Shown: in pieces, positions 15,203-24,579 of the stretch | Layout of the letters: each line of letters begins with the position of its first letter | How positions within the stretch are numbered: position 1 is the stretch's first letter | Source of the DNA: Oscillospiraceae bacterium | GTDB taxonomy: Bacteria > Bacillota > Clostridia > Oscillospirales > Oscillospiraceae | Direction of reading: 5' to 3' | Length of the DNA: 39,481 nucleotides | Assembly: GCA_015067935.1 (NCBI GenBank) | Contig: SVLL01000011.1 | Coordinates: 1-39,481 of the forward strand | Made by a program: the position numbers and the translations under genes | The notes under the pieces: model-generated | What the model was told of the DNA's origin: nothing | Seen by the model: the letters and a program-made list of their open reading frames with translations, nothing else | The model's database searches: none

Positions 15203-16975
15203 TTATTCCTTGATATTGATCGCGATATGCACTGTATCCAGCTGGATCTGGTCCACAGCCGTGGGGGCATCCATCATCAGGTCCTGCGCATTCTTGTTCA
15301 TGGGGAAGGTAATGACCTCACGAATGGATTCCTCACCGGTGAGGATCATCACGATGCGGTCAATGCCGGGGGCGGCACCTGCGTGCGGAGGTGCGCCGTA
15401 GGTGAAGGCGTTGTACATTGCGGGGAACTTGGCTTTCACATCCTCTTCGCCCAGACCCACCATCTGGAAGGCCTTGACCATGATTTCAGGATCGTGGTTA
15501 CGGACAGCACCGGAGGCGGTCTCGTAGCCGTTACAGACCATGTCGTACTGGTAAGCGTTGATCTTCAGCAGCTCGTCGATATTGCCTTCAGCAGCTTCCA
15601 GTGCTTCCAGACCGCCTTGGGGCATAGAGAAGGGGTTGTGGCAGAATTCCAGCTGACCGGATTCCTCGCCGAGTTCGTACATGGGGAAGTCAACGATCCA
15701 GCAGAAAGCATACTGCTCCTCATCAAAGTGACCGGGCACGCGCTTGCCCAGCATGGTGCGGATGACACCGGCGGTCTTCTGTGCAGCCTGCTTCTTGCCG
15801 GCGGCCATACACATGAAGGAGCCGGGCTTCAGGTTCAGCTTGGCGACCAATGCGTCCTTGCAGGAGAGCAGGAACTTGGAAACGCCACCGGTCAGCTCAC
15901 CATTCTCGTCAACCTTGATCCAGCAAGCCTTGTTGCCGGTCTGTACTTCCACATCCACCAAAAGCTTATCGATCCACTTACGGGCCTGGGTGAAATCATC
16001 CACACAAACGGCCTTGACAACAGCACCTTCAAAAGGACCAAAGCCGCAGCCCTGTACCTCAGCGGTGATGTCCTGCACTTCCAGATCGATACGCAGGTCG
16101 GGCTTGTCGGAGCCGTAACGCTCCATCGCCTCGTTGTAGCCGATGCGGCGGAAGGGGGCAGCGGACACCCGATCATACTTGCCCAGCTTGGTGAACAGAG
16201 GCACCATCACATCTTCCAATGTGCCCAGCACATCGTCCTGTGTGGCGAACGCCATTTCCATATCCAGCTGATAGAATTCGCCGGGGGTGCGGTCAGCACG
16301 GGCGTCCTCATCACGGAAGCAGGGCGCGATCTGGAAATAGCGGTCAAAGCCGGAGGTCATCAGCAGCTGCTTGAACTGCTGGGGAGCCTGAGGCAGGGCG
16401 TAGAACTTGCCGGGATGGTTACGGGCAGGCACCAGATAGTCACGGGCACCCTCGGGGGAGGAGGCGGTCAGGATGGGAGTGGTGATCTCCAAGAAGTTTT
16501 TCTCGGTCATCAGCCGGCGGATTTCCGCAACGGTCTGGCAGCGCAGTACGATATTGGACTTGACAGCAGGGTTACGCAGGTCCAGATACCGATACTTCAG
16601 CCGGGTGTTCTCATCCGCATCCCGGGACTTGTTGATCTCAAAGGGCAGCTGGTTGTGGCGGCACTTGCCCAGCACCTTGATGGCGCAGGGGACCACCTCA
16701 ATTTCGCCGGTGGGCTGCTTGGGATTCTTGCTTTCACGCTCCCGGACAGTGCCGGTAACGGAAATGGTGGACTCCTTGTTGATGGGTTTGACGATTTTCA
16801 TCATCTCTTCGGTCTCGACCACCACCTGCGTGGTGCCGTAGAAGTCCCGCAGGACCAAAAATGCGAAGTTCGCGCCGACTTCCCGGATGTTTTCCAGCCA
16901 GCCGACAATGGTAACTTCCTTGCCTGCGTCGGCAAGCCGCAGCTCGCCGCAGTTATGTGTTCTGGATTGGGTCAT
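15203..16975 (-). CDS. aspS: Aspartyl-tRNA synthetase
   Basis: 590-residue class II synthetase of the bacterial type, charging tRNA-Asp (which is also encoded in this window at 9116-9192). An N-terminal OB-fold anticodon-binding domain comes first (VTIVGWLENIREVGANFAFL). Motif 2 is FRDEDARADRTPGEFYQLD, a GAD insertion domain lies in the middle, and motif 3 is GAAPGIDRIVMIL near residue 540. Length matches the usual ~590. It is transcribed alone from a good sigma-A promoter; no T-box leader was recognised in the short upstream region. Confidence 0.97.
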   Translation of the reverse strand: MTQSRTHNCGELRLADAGKEVTIVGWLENIREVGANFAFLVLRDFYGTTQVVVETEEMMKIVKPINKESTISVTGTVRERESKNPKQPTGEIEVVPCAIKVLGKCRHNQLPFEINKSRDADENTRLKYRYLDLRNPAVKSNIVLRCQTVAEIRRLMTEKNFLEITTPILTASSPEGARDYLVPARNHPGKFYALPQAPQQFKQLLMTSGFDRYFQIAPCFRDEDARADRTPGEFYQLDMEMAFATQDDVLGTLEDVMVPLFTKLGKYDRVSAAPFRRIGYNEAMERYGSDKPDLRIDLEVQDITAEVQGCGFGPFEGAVVKAVCVDDFTQARKWIDKLLVDVEVQTGNKACWIKVDENGELTGGVSKFLLSCKDALVAKLNLKPGSFMCMAAGKKQAAQKTAGVIRTMLGKRVPGHFDEEQYAFCWIVDFPMYELGEESGQLEFCHNPFSMPQGGLEALEAAEGNIDELLKINAYQYDMVCNGYETASGAVRNHDPEIMVKAFQMVGLGEEDVKAKFPAMYNAFTYGAPPHAGAAPGIDRIVMILTGEESIREVITFPMNKNAQDLMMDAPTAVDQIQLDTVHIAINIKE

Positions 16976-17010
16976 TTCTTCTATCCCCTTATCTTTAAAT
17001 TATCTGTTCC

Positions 17011-17039
17011 ATTATTCCACAAACTTAAGCAAATGTCAA
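17011..17039 (-). promoter_or_regulatory. Promoter of aspS
   Basis: Minus-strand TTGACA (17034-17039), 17-bp spacer, AATAAT (17011-17016). Confidence 0.7.
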
Positions 17040-17055
17040 TCTTTCTCAGGAAAAA

Positions 17056-17733
17056 TCACGGGAATTCCAGCAAACCCTGACTTGTCAGATAGTCCATAAA
17101 GGCGACGACGGTGGGAATCTCGTCCATATTCACCGGGAATGCCAAAAATAAGTAGTCACCTTCGTAGGTGCAGGCCTTTGCCAAAGGCGTGCCGGTGATG
17201 TCAATGGCAATGGGGAATTTTTCTCCCTCCGTTTGCACATAGCGGAAATGCCCTTCCCAACGGGCCAGTCTTTCCTCGTCCAGCACCTCGTGCAGTCCCG
17301 GGAAGGCCTGCATGGAGATCAGCATTTCAAGGCCGGTCAGGTCTGTTAAACAGTAGTGATAATCACCGGCCAGCATTTTGGTTTGCAGACCGGAACCGGC
17401 ATAGAGGTCTGTGTAGCCGATCTTGTTGGGCACCAGGGTGATGACCTGCTTGTCCGGGTCTGTACCGCCCATATAGGCAAAAGCACCGCTGCGCAATCTG
17501 TCTTCCATCTCTACGGAAATGTGGGCATTGACCACAGTGCCGGACAGAAGCACCTCCGGCTTGGGCTTGAAGGCATCGTAGAGCACATCCACACCCATAT
17601 AGATCAGAAATGCGGCAAGAAGCGCGTATTTCAAATAGTAGTACAAAATATGCTGGATTCTTTGTTTCCAAGTCATACTCTTCATCAAAGGCCAGAATTT
17701 CCGATGCCCCTGATCTGCGTGCTGTTCGCTCAT
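17056..17733 (-). CDS. Unrecognised single-span membrane protein
   Basis: 225 residues, family not recognised. A charged cytoplasmic N-terminus (~1-33, with WKQRIQHILYYYLKY) leads into one membrane span (~35-52). A ~170-residue extracytoplasmic part follows, with no cysteine cluster or known catalytic motif; segments such as VLLSGTVVNAHISVEMEDR and VITLVPNKIGYTDLYAG suggest a beta-rich fold. The N-terminal pattern recalls small Clostridia membrane proteins of unknown role beside housekeeping genes. GGAGGG lies 7 bp before the ATG. The gene ends about 15 bp upstream of the aspS promoter region; no terminator was found between them, so it may read into aspS. Confidence 0.8.
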   Translation of the reverse strand: MSEQHADQGHRKFWPLMKSMTWKQRIQHILYYYLKYALLAAFLIYMGVDVLYDAFKPKPEVLLSGTVVNAHISVEMEDRLRSGAFAYMGGTDPDKQVITLVPNKIGYTDLYAGSGLQTKMLAGDYHYCLTDLTGLEMLISMQAFPGLHEVLDEERLARWEGHFRYVQTEGEKFPIAIDITGTPLAKACTYEGDYLFLAFPVNMDEIPTVVAFMDYLTSQGLLEFP

Positions 17734-17931
17734 ATCACGCCCTCCATTCTTTAGCGCATTTATTTTACACCTTTTCTGTCCGTTCGTAAATACCCCGGAA
17801 GAATATTTTACGGAAACTTTATGATTTTTTGCAGATTCTTGTTAAAAACCCACATTTTTCACAAAATTATGCGGTTTCTGAGAATTTTTATGGCAATACT
17901 ATTAAAAGTTGCATTTTTTTAATTTTTTGGA

Positions 17932-17960
17932 TTGATTTTCTCGGAAGTTAGGTATACAAT
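17932..17960 (+). promoter_or_regulatory. Promoter of trmL-pgk unit
   Basis: TTGATT (17932-17937), 17-bp spacer, TACAAT (17955-17960), about 50 bp upstream of trmL. The AT-rich stretch before it (17760-17930) holds no gene. Confidence 0.72.
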
Positions 17961-18011
17961 AGGAAAGCTATCCAACAATTAAACGCAAAAGCAAGGTTAT
18001 GGGGTGAGAAA

Positions 18012-18494
18012 ATGCTGAATATCGTCCTGGTGGAGCCGGAAATTCCCCAGAACTGCGGCAATATCGCCCGAACCTGCGCTGCTACCGGCTGCCGGCTGCA
18101 CCTGATCCGTCCTTTGGGATTTGATATTTCGGAAAAGGCCGTCCGCCGTGCCGGACTTGACTACTGGAAGGATGTGCAGGTGCTGGATTACGAGAATCTT
18201 GCGGATTTTTTCAGCAAGAACGAGGTAAAACAGATGTGGTGTCTGTCCACCAAAGCACCCCGTGGCTATACGGAAGCGAAATTTGAAGAAGGCTGCTATC
18301 TCTTCTTCGGCAAGGAAACCAAGGGGTTGCCCGAGGATTTCCTGAATGAGCATTACGAAGAATGTATCCGCATTCCTATGCTGCCGGAGACCCGAAGTTT
18401 GAATTTGAGTAACGCTGTGGCCATTACGGTATACGAGGCCTTGCGGCAGATGGATTTTGCAGGATTGCAGGATTACGGAAAAATGAAAGGGTAA
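18012..18494 (+). CDS. trmL: tRNA (cytidine/uridine-34 2'-O)-methyltransferase TrmL
   Basis: 160-residue SPOUT-class methyltransferase that 2'-O-methylates the wobble base of certain tRNA-Leu. The motifs are clear: [20 protein letters not shown] at the N-terminus, the knot residues [11 protein letters not shown] (~97-107), and [22 protein letters not shown] (~122-143, read as two parts). Length equals the TrmL/YibK norm. GGGGTGAG precedes the ATG. It lies 28 bp upstream of pgk and probably shares the same transcript. Confidence 0.94.
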   Translation: MLNIVLVEPEIPQNCGNIARTCAATGCRLHLIRPLGFDISEKAVRRAGLDYWKDVQVLDYENLADFFSKNEVKQMWCLSTKAPRGYTEAKFEEGCYLFFGKETKGLPEDFLNEHYEECIRIPMLPETRSLNLSNAVAITVYEALRQMDFAGLQDYGKMKG

Positions 18495-18522
18495 AAGCCC
18501 TATAAAATATGGAGGAATCATT

Positions 18523-19722
18523 ATGAACTACAACAAGAAGTCCATTGAAGACATTGAAGTAGCCGGTAAGCGTGTGCTGTGCCGCTGCGATTTCAATGTT
18601 CCCACCAAGGATGGCAAGATCACATCCGACAAGCGTATCGTGGCCGCTATGCCCACCATCAAGTATCTGGTGGACAAGGGTGCCAAGGTTATTCTGTGCT
18701 CCCACATGGGCAAGCCTAAGGGTGAGTGGAAGCCCGAGCTGAGCCTGAAGGTAGTTGCTGAGCGTATTTCCGAGCTGCTGGGCAAGGAAGTCATTATGGC
18801 TTCTGATGTGGCAGGTGAGGACTCCAAGGCCAAGGCTGCTGCTCTGAATAACGGTGATGTGATGCTCCTGGAGAACACCCGTTACATCAAGGGTGAGACC
18901 AAAAACGATCCCGAGCTTTCCAAGGCTCTGGCCGATCTGGCTGATATCTTCGTTAACGATGCTTTCGGTACCGCACACCGTGCCCACTCTTCCACCGCCG
19001 GCGTGGCTGACTATCTGCCTGCTGTCTGCGGCTATCTGGTGCAGAAGGAAGTTTCCATTATGGGTAAGGCTCTGGCCAACCCCGAGCGTCCCTTCGTTGC
19101 CATTCTGGGCGGTGCAAAGGTTTCTGACAAGCTGAATGTTATCAATAACCTGCTGGAGAAGGTGGACACCCTGATCATCGGCGGCGGTATGGCTTATACT
19201 TTCCTGGCTGCGCAGGGCTACACCGTAGGTAAGTCCCTGGTGGACAACGAAAAGCTGGATTACTGCAAGGAAATGATGGCAAAGGCTGAGGCTAAGGGTG
19301 TCAAGCTGCTGCTGCCCGTTGACACCGCTGTTGCCGCTTCCTTCCCCAACCCCATCGACGCTGAGATCGCTGTTGACTATGTGGATTGCACCGCTATTCC
19401 CGAGGATCAGATGGGCCTGGATATCGGCCCCAAGGCATGTGCAGAATTTGCTGCCGCTGCCAAGGCTGCCAAGACCGTTGTTTGGAACGGCCCCATGGGC
19501 GTGTTCGAGAACCCCACTCTGGCAAAGGGCACCATCGCTGTTGCACAGGCACTGGCTGATTCCGATGCAGTGACCATCGTCGGCGGCGGTGACTCCGCAG
19601 CTGCTTGCGAGCAGTTGGGCTTTGCTGACAAGATTACCCATATTTCCACCGGCGGCGGTGCTTCTCTGGAATTCCTGGAAGGCCTGGAGCTCCCGGGCAT
19701 TGCTTGTCTGGAAGACAAGTAA
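18523..19722 (+). CDS. pgk: Phosphoglycerate kinase
   Basis: 399-residue glycolytic kinase that makes ATP from 1,3-bisphosphoglycerate. [16 protein letters not shown] near residue 20, [11 protein letters not shown] near 60, the hinge region, and C-terminal GGGDSAAA and [14 protein letters not shown] (~370) are diagnostic. Length is normal. Codons look strongly optimised (CTG, AAG, GGT), as expected for a highly expressed gene. GGAGG precedes the ATG by 8 bp. It is followed by tpiA, with a hairpin lacking a U run in between. Confidence 0.98.
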   Translation: MNYNKKSIEDIEVAGKRVLCRCDFNVPTKDGKITSDKRIVAAMPTIKYLVDKGAKVILCSHMGKPKGEWKPELSLKVVAERISELLGKEVIMASDVAGEDSKAKAAALNNGDVMLLENTRYIKGETKNDPELSKALADLADIFVNDAFGTAHRAHSSTAGVADYLPAVCGYLVQKEVSIMGKALANPERPFVAILGGAKVSDKLNVINNLLEKVDTLIIGGGMAYTFLAAQGYTVGKSLVDNEKLDYCKEMMAKAEAKGVKLLLPVDTAVAASFPNPIDAEIAVDYVDCTAIPEDQMGLDIGPKACAEFAAAAKAAKTVVWNGPMGVFENPTLAKGTIAVAQALADSDAVTIVGGGDSAAACEQLGFADKITHISTGGGASLEFLEGLELPGIACLEDK

Positions 19723-19737
19723 TTTCAGAAAAACTAT

Positions 19738-19759
19738 GTGGGGGCGTGATCGCCCCCAC
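19738..19759 (+). other. Hairpin between pgk and tpiA
   Basis: Perfect 9-bp GC-rich stem GTGGGGGCG-TGAT-CGCCCCCAC without a following T run. It could stabilise the upstream mRNA end or act as a weak attenuator; it is not a standard terminator. Confidence 0.6.
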
Positions 19760-19817
19760 CACCAACTTTGAAAATACACATCGGATACCGATGTCACATA
19801 TAAGGAGAAATATTATC

Positions 19818-20594
19818 ATGAATCGCAAATACCGTAAGACCGTCATTGCCGGCAACTGGAAAATGAACAAGACCCCCTCCGAGACCAAGGAGTTTATGAA
19901 TCAGCTGAAGACCATTATGCCTAAGGGCCGTTGGTGCGATGTAGCTCTGTGCGTGCCCGCTGTCTGCATTCCTGCAGCTGTCCGTGCAATGCGTGATACC
20001 CGCGTGGGCATCGGTGCAGAAAACTGCAACGCAAATGCCAGCGGTGCCTACACCGGTGAGATTTCTACCGGTATGCTGGTGGATGCCGGCTGCAAGTATG
20101 TTATCATCGGCCACTCCGAGCGTCGCGCTATGGGCGAGACCGATGCCGATGTCAATGCAAAGGTTCTGGCTGCTCTGGAAGCAGGTCTGACCCCCATTAT
20201 GTGCTGCGGCGAAAGCCTTGAGCAGAGAGAAGCCGGCATCACCGATGAGTGGATCGCTATGCAGATCAAGCTGGGTCTGGCCGGCGTGTCCGAGGATAAG
20301 ATCCGCAAGGTCGTGATTGCTTACGAGCCCATCTGGGCCATCGGCACCGGCCGTACCGCTACTCCCGAGCAGGCTGAGGAGGTTTGCGAGAACATTCGTG
20401 CTGTGGTGCGCAAGCTGTACTCCTCCAAGAATGCCCGCGCCATCTCCATTCTGTACGGTGGCTCTATGAACGAGAAGAACGCTTTCGAGCTGCTGGCTCA
20501 GCCCGACATTGACGGCGGCCTGATCGGCGGTGCCTCTCTGGTGCCTGAAAAGTTCGTGCAGATCATCGAAGCTGCCAACCAGCCCACTGTGTAA
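19818..20594 (+). CDS. tpiA: Triosephosphate isomerase
   Basis: 258-residue TIM-barrel enzyme that interconverts dihydroxyacetone phosphate and glyceraldehyde 3-phosphate. Catalytic Lys15 in GNWKMNK, His99 in IIGHSERR, Glu170 in AYEPIWAIGTG, and the phosphate-binding ILYGGSM and GLIGGASL are all present. ATG 19818 has AAGGAG 10 bp upstream; the in-frame extension back to 19704 runs through the pgk end and the hairpin and is rejected. Codon use matches pgk, suggesting high joint expression. Confidence 0.98.
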   Translation: MNRKYRKTVIAGNWKMNKTPSETKEFMNQLKTIMPKGRWCDVALCVPAVCIPAAVRAMRDTRVGIGAENCNANASGAYTGEISTGMLVDAGCKYVIIGHSERRAMGETDADVNAKVLAALEAGLTPIMCCGESLEQREAGITDEWIAMQIKLGLAGVSEDKIRKVVIAYEPIWAIGTGRTATPEQAEEVCENIRAVVRKLYSSKNARAISILYGGSMNEKNAFELLAQPDIDGGLIGGASLVPEKFVQIIEAANQPTV

Positions 20595-20601
20595 GACAAT
20601 C

Positions 20602-20637
20602 CATGGAGCAGCTTTACGGCTGCTCCATGTTCTTTTT
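20602..20637 (+). terminator. Terminator after tpiA
   Basis: 11-bp perfect stem CATGGAGCAGC / GCTGCTCCATG around TTTACG, followed by TTCTTTTT. Confidence 0.85.
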
Positions 20638-20651
20638 GGGAGGTGTCAATT

Positions 20652-21431
20652 ATGGTATCAACCAAATATCCCATTGTTTTGATCCATGGTATGATGGCCA
20701 AGGATTTTCCCTTTTGGCACGCCTTCCGTGGCATCTCCGGCTTTTTAAAAAAGCAGGGAGTGACGGTTTATGTCACCAATCAGGACGGTGTGGGCGGCAT
20801 TGAGACCAATGCCCAACAGCTGAAAGAGGAAGTTTTGCAGATCCTGCAAAAGGAAAACTGCGAAAAGGTAAACCTCATTGCCCATTCCAAGGGCGGTGTG
20901 GATGCCCGTTATATGATTTCCTGCTTAGATATGGCACCTCATATTGCCTCCTTAACCACCCTGTCCACACCTCATCACGGCTCGGGGCTTAGTGCCCGTT
21001 TGCTGAAAATGCCTGCATTTATGGCAAAAACCGTGGCGTTTTTTACAGACATTTTCTTCCGGCTTTTGGGTGACCGACAGCCGGATATTATGCAGCTGGG
21101 CAGGGATCTGACCCCGGAGGCAATGGCGCAGTTCAATGAAATTGCGCCCAATATGCCCGGCGTTTATTATCAAAGCTTTTCCTCCACATCCCCGGATAAA
21201 AAGGCATTTATTCTTTCGGTGCCCTATCAGATTTCCCGTTACTGCGAGCAGGATGACACGGACGGAATGGTATCCGTCAAATCCAGCCAATGGGGAAACT
21301 ACCGGGGCAGTGTGGGTGGAAATGTGGACCATTTTCAAATGGTTGGTGTGTACGGTTCGGAGAAAAAGCTCACCGGCGTGGGGCTGTTTTACCTGCACAT
21401 TATACAGGAATTAAAGGCTATGGATTTTTGA
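20652..21431 (+). CDS. Lipase-like alpha/beta hydrolase
   Basis: 259-residue alpha/beta hydrolase. The N-terminal PIVLIHGM gives the oxyanion region, the nucleophile elbow is AHSKGG (Ser79), and the late DTDGMVSVKSSQWGNYRG plus NVDHFQMVG supply candidate Asp and His partners. This pattern resembles bacterial triacylglycerol lipases of families I.1/I.2 and I.5. No signal peptide is seen, so it is probably cytoplasmic, perhaps acting on membrane lipids or storage esters; the substrate is unknown. ATG 20652 has GGGAGG 8 bp upstream (GTG 20643 rejected). It is followed after 14 bp by the tRNA t6A gene. Confidence 0.85.
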   Translation: MVSTKYPIVLIHGMMAKDFPFWHAFRGISGFLKKQGVTVYVTNQDGVGGIETNAQQLKEEVLQILQKENCEKVNLIAHSKGGVDARYMISCLDMAPHIASLTTLSTPHHGSGLSARLLKMPAFMAKTVAFFTDIFFRLLGDRQPDIMQLGRDLTPEAMAQFNEIAPNMPGVYYQSFSSTSPDKKAFILSVPYQISRYCEQDDTDGMVSVKSSQWGNYRGSVGGNVDHFQMVGVYGSEKKLTGVGLFYLHIIQELKAMDF

Positions 21432-21445
21432 GAGGAGGGACATCC

Positions 21446-22480
21446 GTGCAGACCCGTATTTTATCAACGAAAGACAGCAATACGATTGCTGTTGCTGCAG
21501 AAATTATTAAAAGCAACGGTCTGGTGGCCATCCCCACAGAGACCGTTTACGGCTTGGGAGCCAATGGTTTGAGTGAAGAGGCCGTGGCAAAGATTTTTGT
21601 TGCCAAGGGTCGTCCTCAGGACAATCCTCTGATTCTCCATGTGGCGCAGCCCCGGGACATTGAAAGATTCTGCCGGGATATTCCCAAAGCCGCCTACGCG
21701 CTGGCGGATGCCTTTTGGCCCGGTCCCTTGACAATGGTGCTTCCGGTGCATCCTTGTGTGCCCAAATGTACAACAGCAGGACTGCCCACAGTGGGGGTCC
21801 GCTGCCCGGATAATGATGTGACCCGGCAAATTATCGCCCTTGCAGGCGTTCCCATTGCCGCTCCGTCAGCCAATATTTCCGGCAAGCCTTCTACCACCAC
21901 CGCAGAGCATGTGCTGCACGATCACGACGGCAAGCTGGATTTGATCGTAGACGGCGGCCCTTGCCGTGTTGGCGTGGAATCCACCATTGTGGACCTGACC
22001 GAGGCGCGCCCCCGGTTGCTTCGTCCCGGTGGAATTACTCCGGAGCAGCTGATTGCCGTTTTGGGGGATCTGGTGGTGGATAAGGCTGTTACCGCGCAGA
22101 TCGACAAGGACGAAGTGGTAAAAGCACCCGGAATGAAATACAAGCACTATGCGCCCCAAAGCGATGTGATTATCGTCTCCGGTTCCCGGGAAAAGGCCGC
22201 GGAATATATCCACCGGCATTACAAGGAAAACGACAGAGTGCTTTGCTTTGAAGAGGAATTGCCTCTGTATTCCGATTGCAAGCCCCTGGCCTACGGCAGG
22301 GAAGGGGATGTTTCCACTCTGTCGGCAGGTCTGTTTGCCGCACTGCGAGAGCTGGATGATCCCGGTATTGGCATAGTGTATGCCCGTTGCCCTGAGGGCG
22401 GCGGTGTGGCCTATGCGGTGCAGAATCGGCTGAAAAAAGCGGCGGCCTTCCGGATCGTGAATGCGGAGGTCGAGGTATGA
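21446..22480 (+). CDS. L-threonylcarbamoyladenylate synthase (Sua5/YwlC type)
   Basis: 344 residues with a GTG start preceded by GAGGAGGG. The N-terminal ~200 residues form the YrdC domain: GLVAIPTETVYGLGANG, KGRPQDNPLILHV, PSANISGKPSTT and VGVESTIVDL. These bind ATP, threonine and bicarbonate to make threonylcarbamoyl-AMP for the universal tRNA t6A37 modification. Residues ~230-340 are the Sua5 C-terminal domain (PGMKYKHYAP linker, then a Rossmann-like part). Its stop overlaps the coaE start (ATGA), indicating coupling. Confidence 0.95.
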   Translation: MQTRILSTKDSNTIAVAAEIIKSNGLVAIPTETVYGLGANGLSEEAVAKIFVAKGRPQDNPLILHVAQPRDIERFCRDIPKAAYALADAFWPGPLTMVLPVHPCVPKCTTAGLPTVGVRCPDNDVTRQIIALAGVPIAAPSANISGKPSTTTAEHVLHDHDGKLDLIVDGGPCRVGVESTIVDLTEARPRLLRPGGITPEQLIAVLGDLVVDKAVTAQIDKDEVVKAPGMKYKHYAPQSDVIIVSGSREKAAEYIHRHYKENDRVLCFEEELPLYSDCKPLAYGREGDVSTLSAGLFAALRELDDPGIGIVYARCPEGGGVAYAVQNRLKKAAAFRIVNAEVEV

Positions 22481-23052
22481 TTATCGGAATTACCGGTGGC
22501 ACCGGAAGCGGCAAAAGCACCCTGCTTGCACTGATTGCACAAAAACAGGGCTTGGTGCTGGATTGCGATGCCATTTATCATCACTTGCTTCAAACCGACA
22601 AAAAGCTGCTCCAAAGTATTGAAGCTGTCTTTCCCGGCACAGTTCAAAACGGCAGCCTTGACCGGAAAAAGCTGGGTGCCATTGTGTTCAACAATGAAGC
22701 GGCACTGCAGGAACTGAATTGCATCACCCACGCCGCGGTGAAAAATGAAGTTCTGCGGCTTTTGGAAAACAAACCGGAGCTGGCCGCTATTGATGCCATC
22801 GGTCTTTTTGAGGGGGAATTGGATAGCCTCTGCAATGTGACCGTTGCCGTCACTGCTCCCAAAGAAGACCGCATCCGGAGGATTATGACCCGGGACGGCA
22901 TTTCGGAAGAATATGCCCAAAACCGAATCAACGCCCAACACAGCGACGAGTGGTTTGTTTCCAAGTGTGACTATGCTTTGGAAAATGACGGTACAGCCGA
23001 AGAATTTCGAGCAAAATGTATTGCCTTTTTGCGCCAAATCGGTATAATATAA
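22477..23052 (+). CDS. coaE: Dephospho-CoA kinase
   Basis: 191-residue P-loop kinase for the last step of coenzyme A synthesis. The P-loop GGTGSGKS is at 7-14; DCDAIYHHLLQT (~30-41) replaces the more usual DAD motif; IGLFEGELDSLCN and TRDGISEEYAQNRINAQ form the lid and CoA-binding parts. The acceptor-site stretch (FEGELDSLCN in place of the usual PLLFE-type motif) is slightly divergent, but overall length and order fit. Coupled to the upstream gene by ATGA. Confidence 0.9.
   Translation: MIIGITGGTGSGKSTLLALIAQKQGLVLDCDAIYHHLLQTDKKLLQSIEAVFPGTVQNGSLDRKKLGAIVFNNEAALQELNCITHAAVKNEVLRLLENKPELAAIDAIGLFEGELDSLCNVTVAVTAPKEDRIRRIMTRDGISEEYAQNRINAQHSDEWFVSKCDYALENDGTAEEFRAKCIAFLRQIGII
23021..23048 (+). 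promoter_or_regulatory. Promoter of M18 aminopeptidase gene
   Basis: TTGCCT (23021-23026), 16-bp spacer, TATAAT (23043-23048), lying inside the coaE 3' end. Confidence 0.55.
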
Positions 23053-23075
23053 GAAAAAACCAAAGGAGAATGTTT

Positions 23076-24461
23076 ATGACCAACGAAGAACTGCGTGAGT
23101 CCCTTTTGATGGCCCCTAAGAACGGATATACTCGTATCAATGCCCAGCAGCGTGCGGAAATGGAAAGCTACTGCAAGGCGTATATGGCCTTTATGGATGC
23201 CTGCAAGACCGAGCGGGAGGCTACTGCTTGGGCCGTTGCCGAGGCGGAAAAGCTGGGCTTTAAGGCCCTGCAGGAGGGAATGTCCGTCAAACCCGGCGAT
23301 AAGATTTACCTGAACAATCGGGGCAAGTCCATTATGCTGGCTGTGATCGGCACAGAGTCTCTGGCTTCCGGCATCAATATCTGCGCTGCCCATGTGGATT
23401 CTCCCCGGATGGACCTGAAGCCCAATCCTCTGTACGAGGATTCCGAAATTGCTTACTTCAAGACCCACTACTATGGTGGCATCAAGAAGTACCAGTGGCC
23501 CACTGTGGAGCTGGCTCTGCACGGTGTGGTGTGCAAGAAGGACGGCACTACTGTGACCGTCAACATCGGTGAAGATGCAGGCGATCCCGTGCTGATGGTA
23601 TCCGACCTGCTGATCCATCTGTCTGCCGATCAGATGCAAAAGACCGCTGCCAAGGTCATCGAAGGCGAGCAGCTGAATGTGATTTTGGGCACCGAGCCTC
23701 TGGAGGGCGAGGGCAGCGATCTGGTGAAGCTGCACATTATGAAGCTGCTGAACGAAAAGTACGGTATGGTGGAGGAGGATTTCCTCTCTGCGGAGCTGAA
23801 TGTGGTGCCCGCTGCCAAGTGCCGTGAGGTGGGTCTGGACCGCAGCCTGATTTCCGCCTACGGTCACGATGACCGGGTCTGTGCTTATGCTGAGCTGGTT
23901 GCATTGTTCGGTCTGGAAAATCCCAGAAAGACCGCAATGTGCATTCTGGCCGACAAGGAAGAGATCGGCTCTGTGGGCGTTTCCGGTATGCAGAGCGAGG
24001 CCTTTGAGTACTTCGTGGAGACTCTGTGCGATGCCCAAAATGTGAAGCTGAAGGATTGCCTTGCCGCTTCCTTCTGCCTGTCTGCGGATGTTTCCAATGC
24101 CTTCGATCCCAATTTCGCAGAAACCTGCGACCGTCGGAACAATTCCCGTCTGAATTACGGTATTTCCATCTGCAAGTACACCGGTTCCCGGGGCAAGGGC
24201 GGTGCATCCGATGCCTCTGCCGAGGTGATGCGCCATATTCGCAAGACCTTTGACGATGCCGGTGTCATCTGGCAGATCGCAACTCTGGGCAAGGTGGATC
24301 AGGGCGGTGGCGGTACGGTTGCTGCATATATGGCAAACCGGAATATTGACACGGTGGATGCCGGCGTGCCCGTTTTGAGTATGCACGCACCTCTGGAGCT
24401 GGTTTCCAAGCTGGATTGCTATGAAACCATGCTGGCCTGCAAGGCGATTTATCTGGCATAA
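23076..24461 (+). CDS. M18 family aminopeptidase
   Basis: 461-residue zinc aminopeptidase of the aspartyl-aminopeptidase family, which removes N-terminal acidic or neutral residues from cytosolic peptides. Metal and catalytic motifs are intact: AAHVDSPRMDLKP (~105-117), YGHDDRVCAY, DKEEIGSVGVSG, SADVSNAFDPNF and the late SMHAPLELVSKLD. Length is normal for clostridial M18 proteins. ATG 23076 has AAAGGAG 7 bp upstream; an ATG two codons earlier sits too close to it. Followed by a strong terminator. Confidence 0.94.
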   Translation: MTNEELRESLLMAPKNGYTRINAQQRAEMESYCKAYMAFMDACKTEREATAWAVAEAEKLGFKALQEGMSVKPGDKIYLNNRGKSIMLAVIGTESLASGINICAAHVDSPRMDLKPNPLYEDSEIAYFKTHYYGGIKKYQWPTVELALHGVVCKKDGTTVTVNIGEDAGDPVLMVSDLLIHLSADQMQKTAAKVIEGEQLNVILGTEPLEGEGSDLVKLHIMKLLNEKYGMVEEDFLSAELNVVPAAKCREVGLDRSLISAYGHDDRVCAYAELVALFGLENPRKTAMCILADKEEIGSVGVSGMQSEAFEYFVETLCDAQNVKLKDCLAASFCLSADVSNAFDPNFAETCDRRNNSRLNYGISICKYTGSRGKGGASDASAEVMRHIRKTFDDAGVIWQIATLGKVDQGGGGTVAAYMANRNIDTVDAGVPVLSMHAPLELVSKLDCYETMLACKAIYLA

Positions 24462-24468
24462 TGATTTT

Positions 24469-24500
24469 GGCGGTCTGTTGCAGCAGACCGCCTTTTCTTT
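24469..24500 (+). terminator. Terminator after M18 aminopeptidase
   Basis: 9-bp stem GGCGGTCTG / CAGACCGCC around TTGCAG, followed by TTTTCTTT. Confidence 0.85.
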
Positions 24501-24512
24501 ACAATTCTTCTA

Positions 24513-24541
24513 TTTACTTTTTGCGTTTGTGATGGTACAAT
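24513..24541 (+). promoter_or_regulatory. Promoter of SEDS gene
   Basis: TTTACT (24513-24518), 17-bp spacer, TACAAT (24536-24541). The expected transcript start falls after the in-frame ATG at 24544, which supports the ATG at 24580 as the true start. Confidence 0.6.
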
Positions 24542-24579
24542 AAATGGCACAGACAAAACGCAGGGAAGGGGGGCAAAAA

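Noticed and set aside
15110-17080. 656-residue ORF antisense to aspS
   Set aside because: It covers the terminators and all of aspS, has no ribosome site, and shows no recognisable motif; a codon-bias shadow.
18424-19797. 457-residue ORF antisense to pgk
   Set aside because: A shadow of a highly codon-biased gene, spanning the pgk start and the downstream hairpin.
22971-24386. 471-residue ORF antisense to the M18 aminopeptidase gene
   Set aside because: No ribosome site or motif; the plus-strand frame has all M18 metal ligands.
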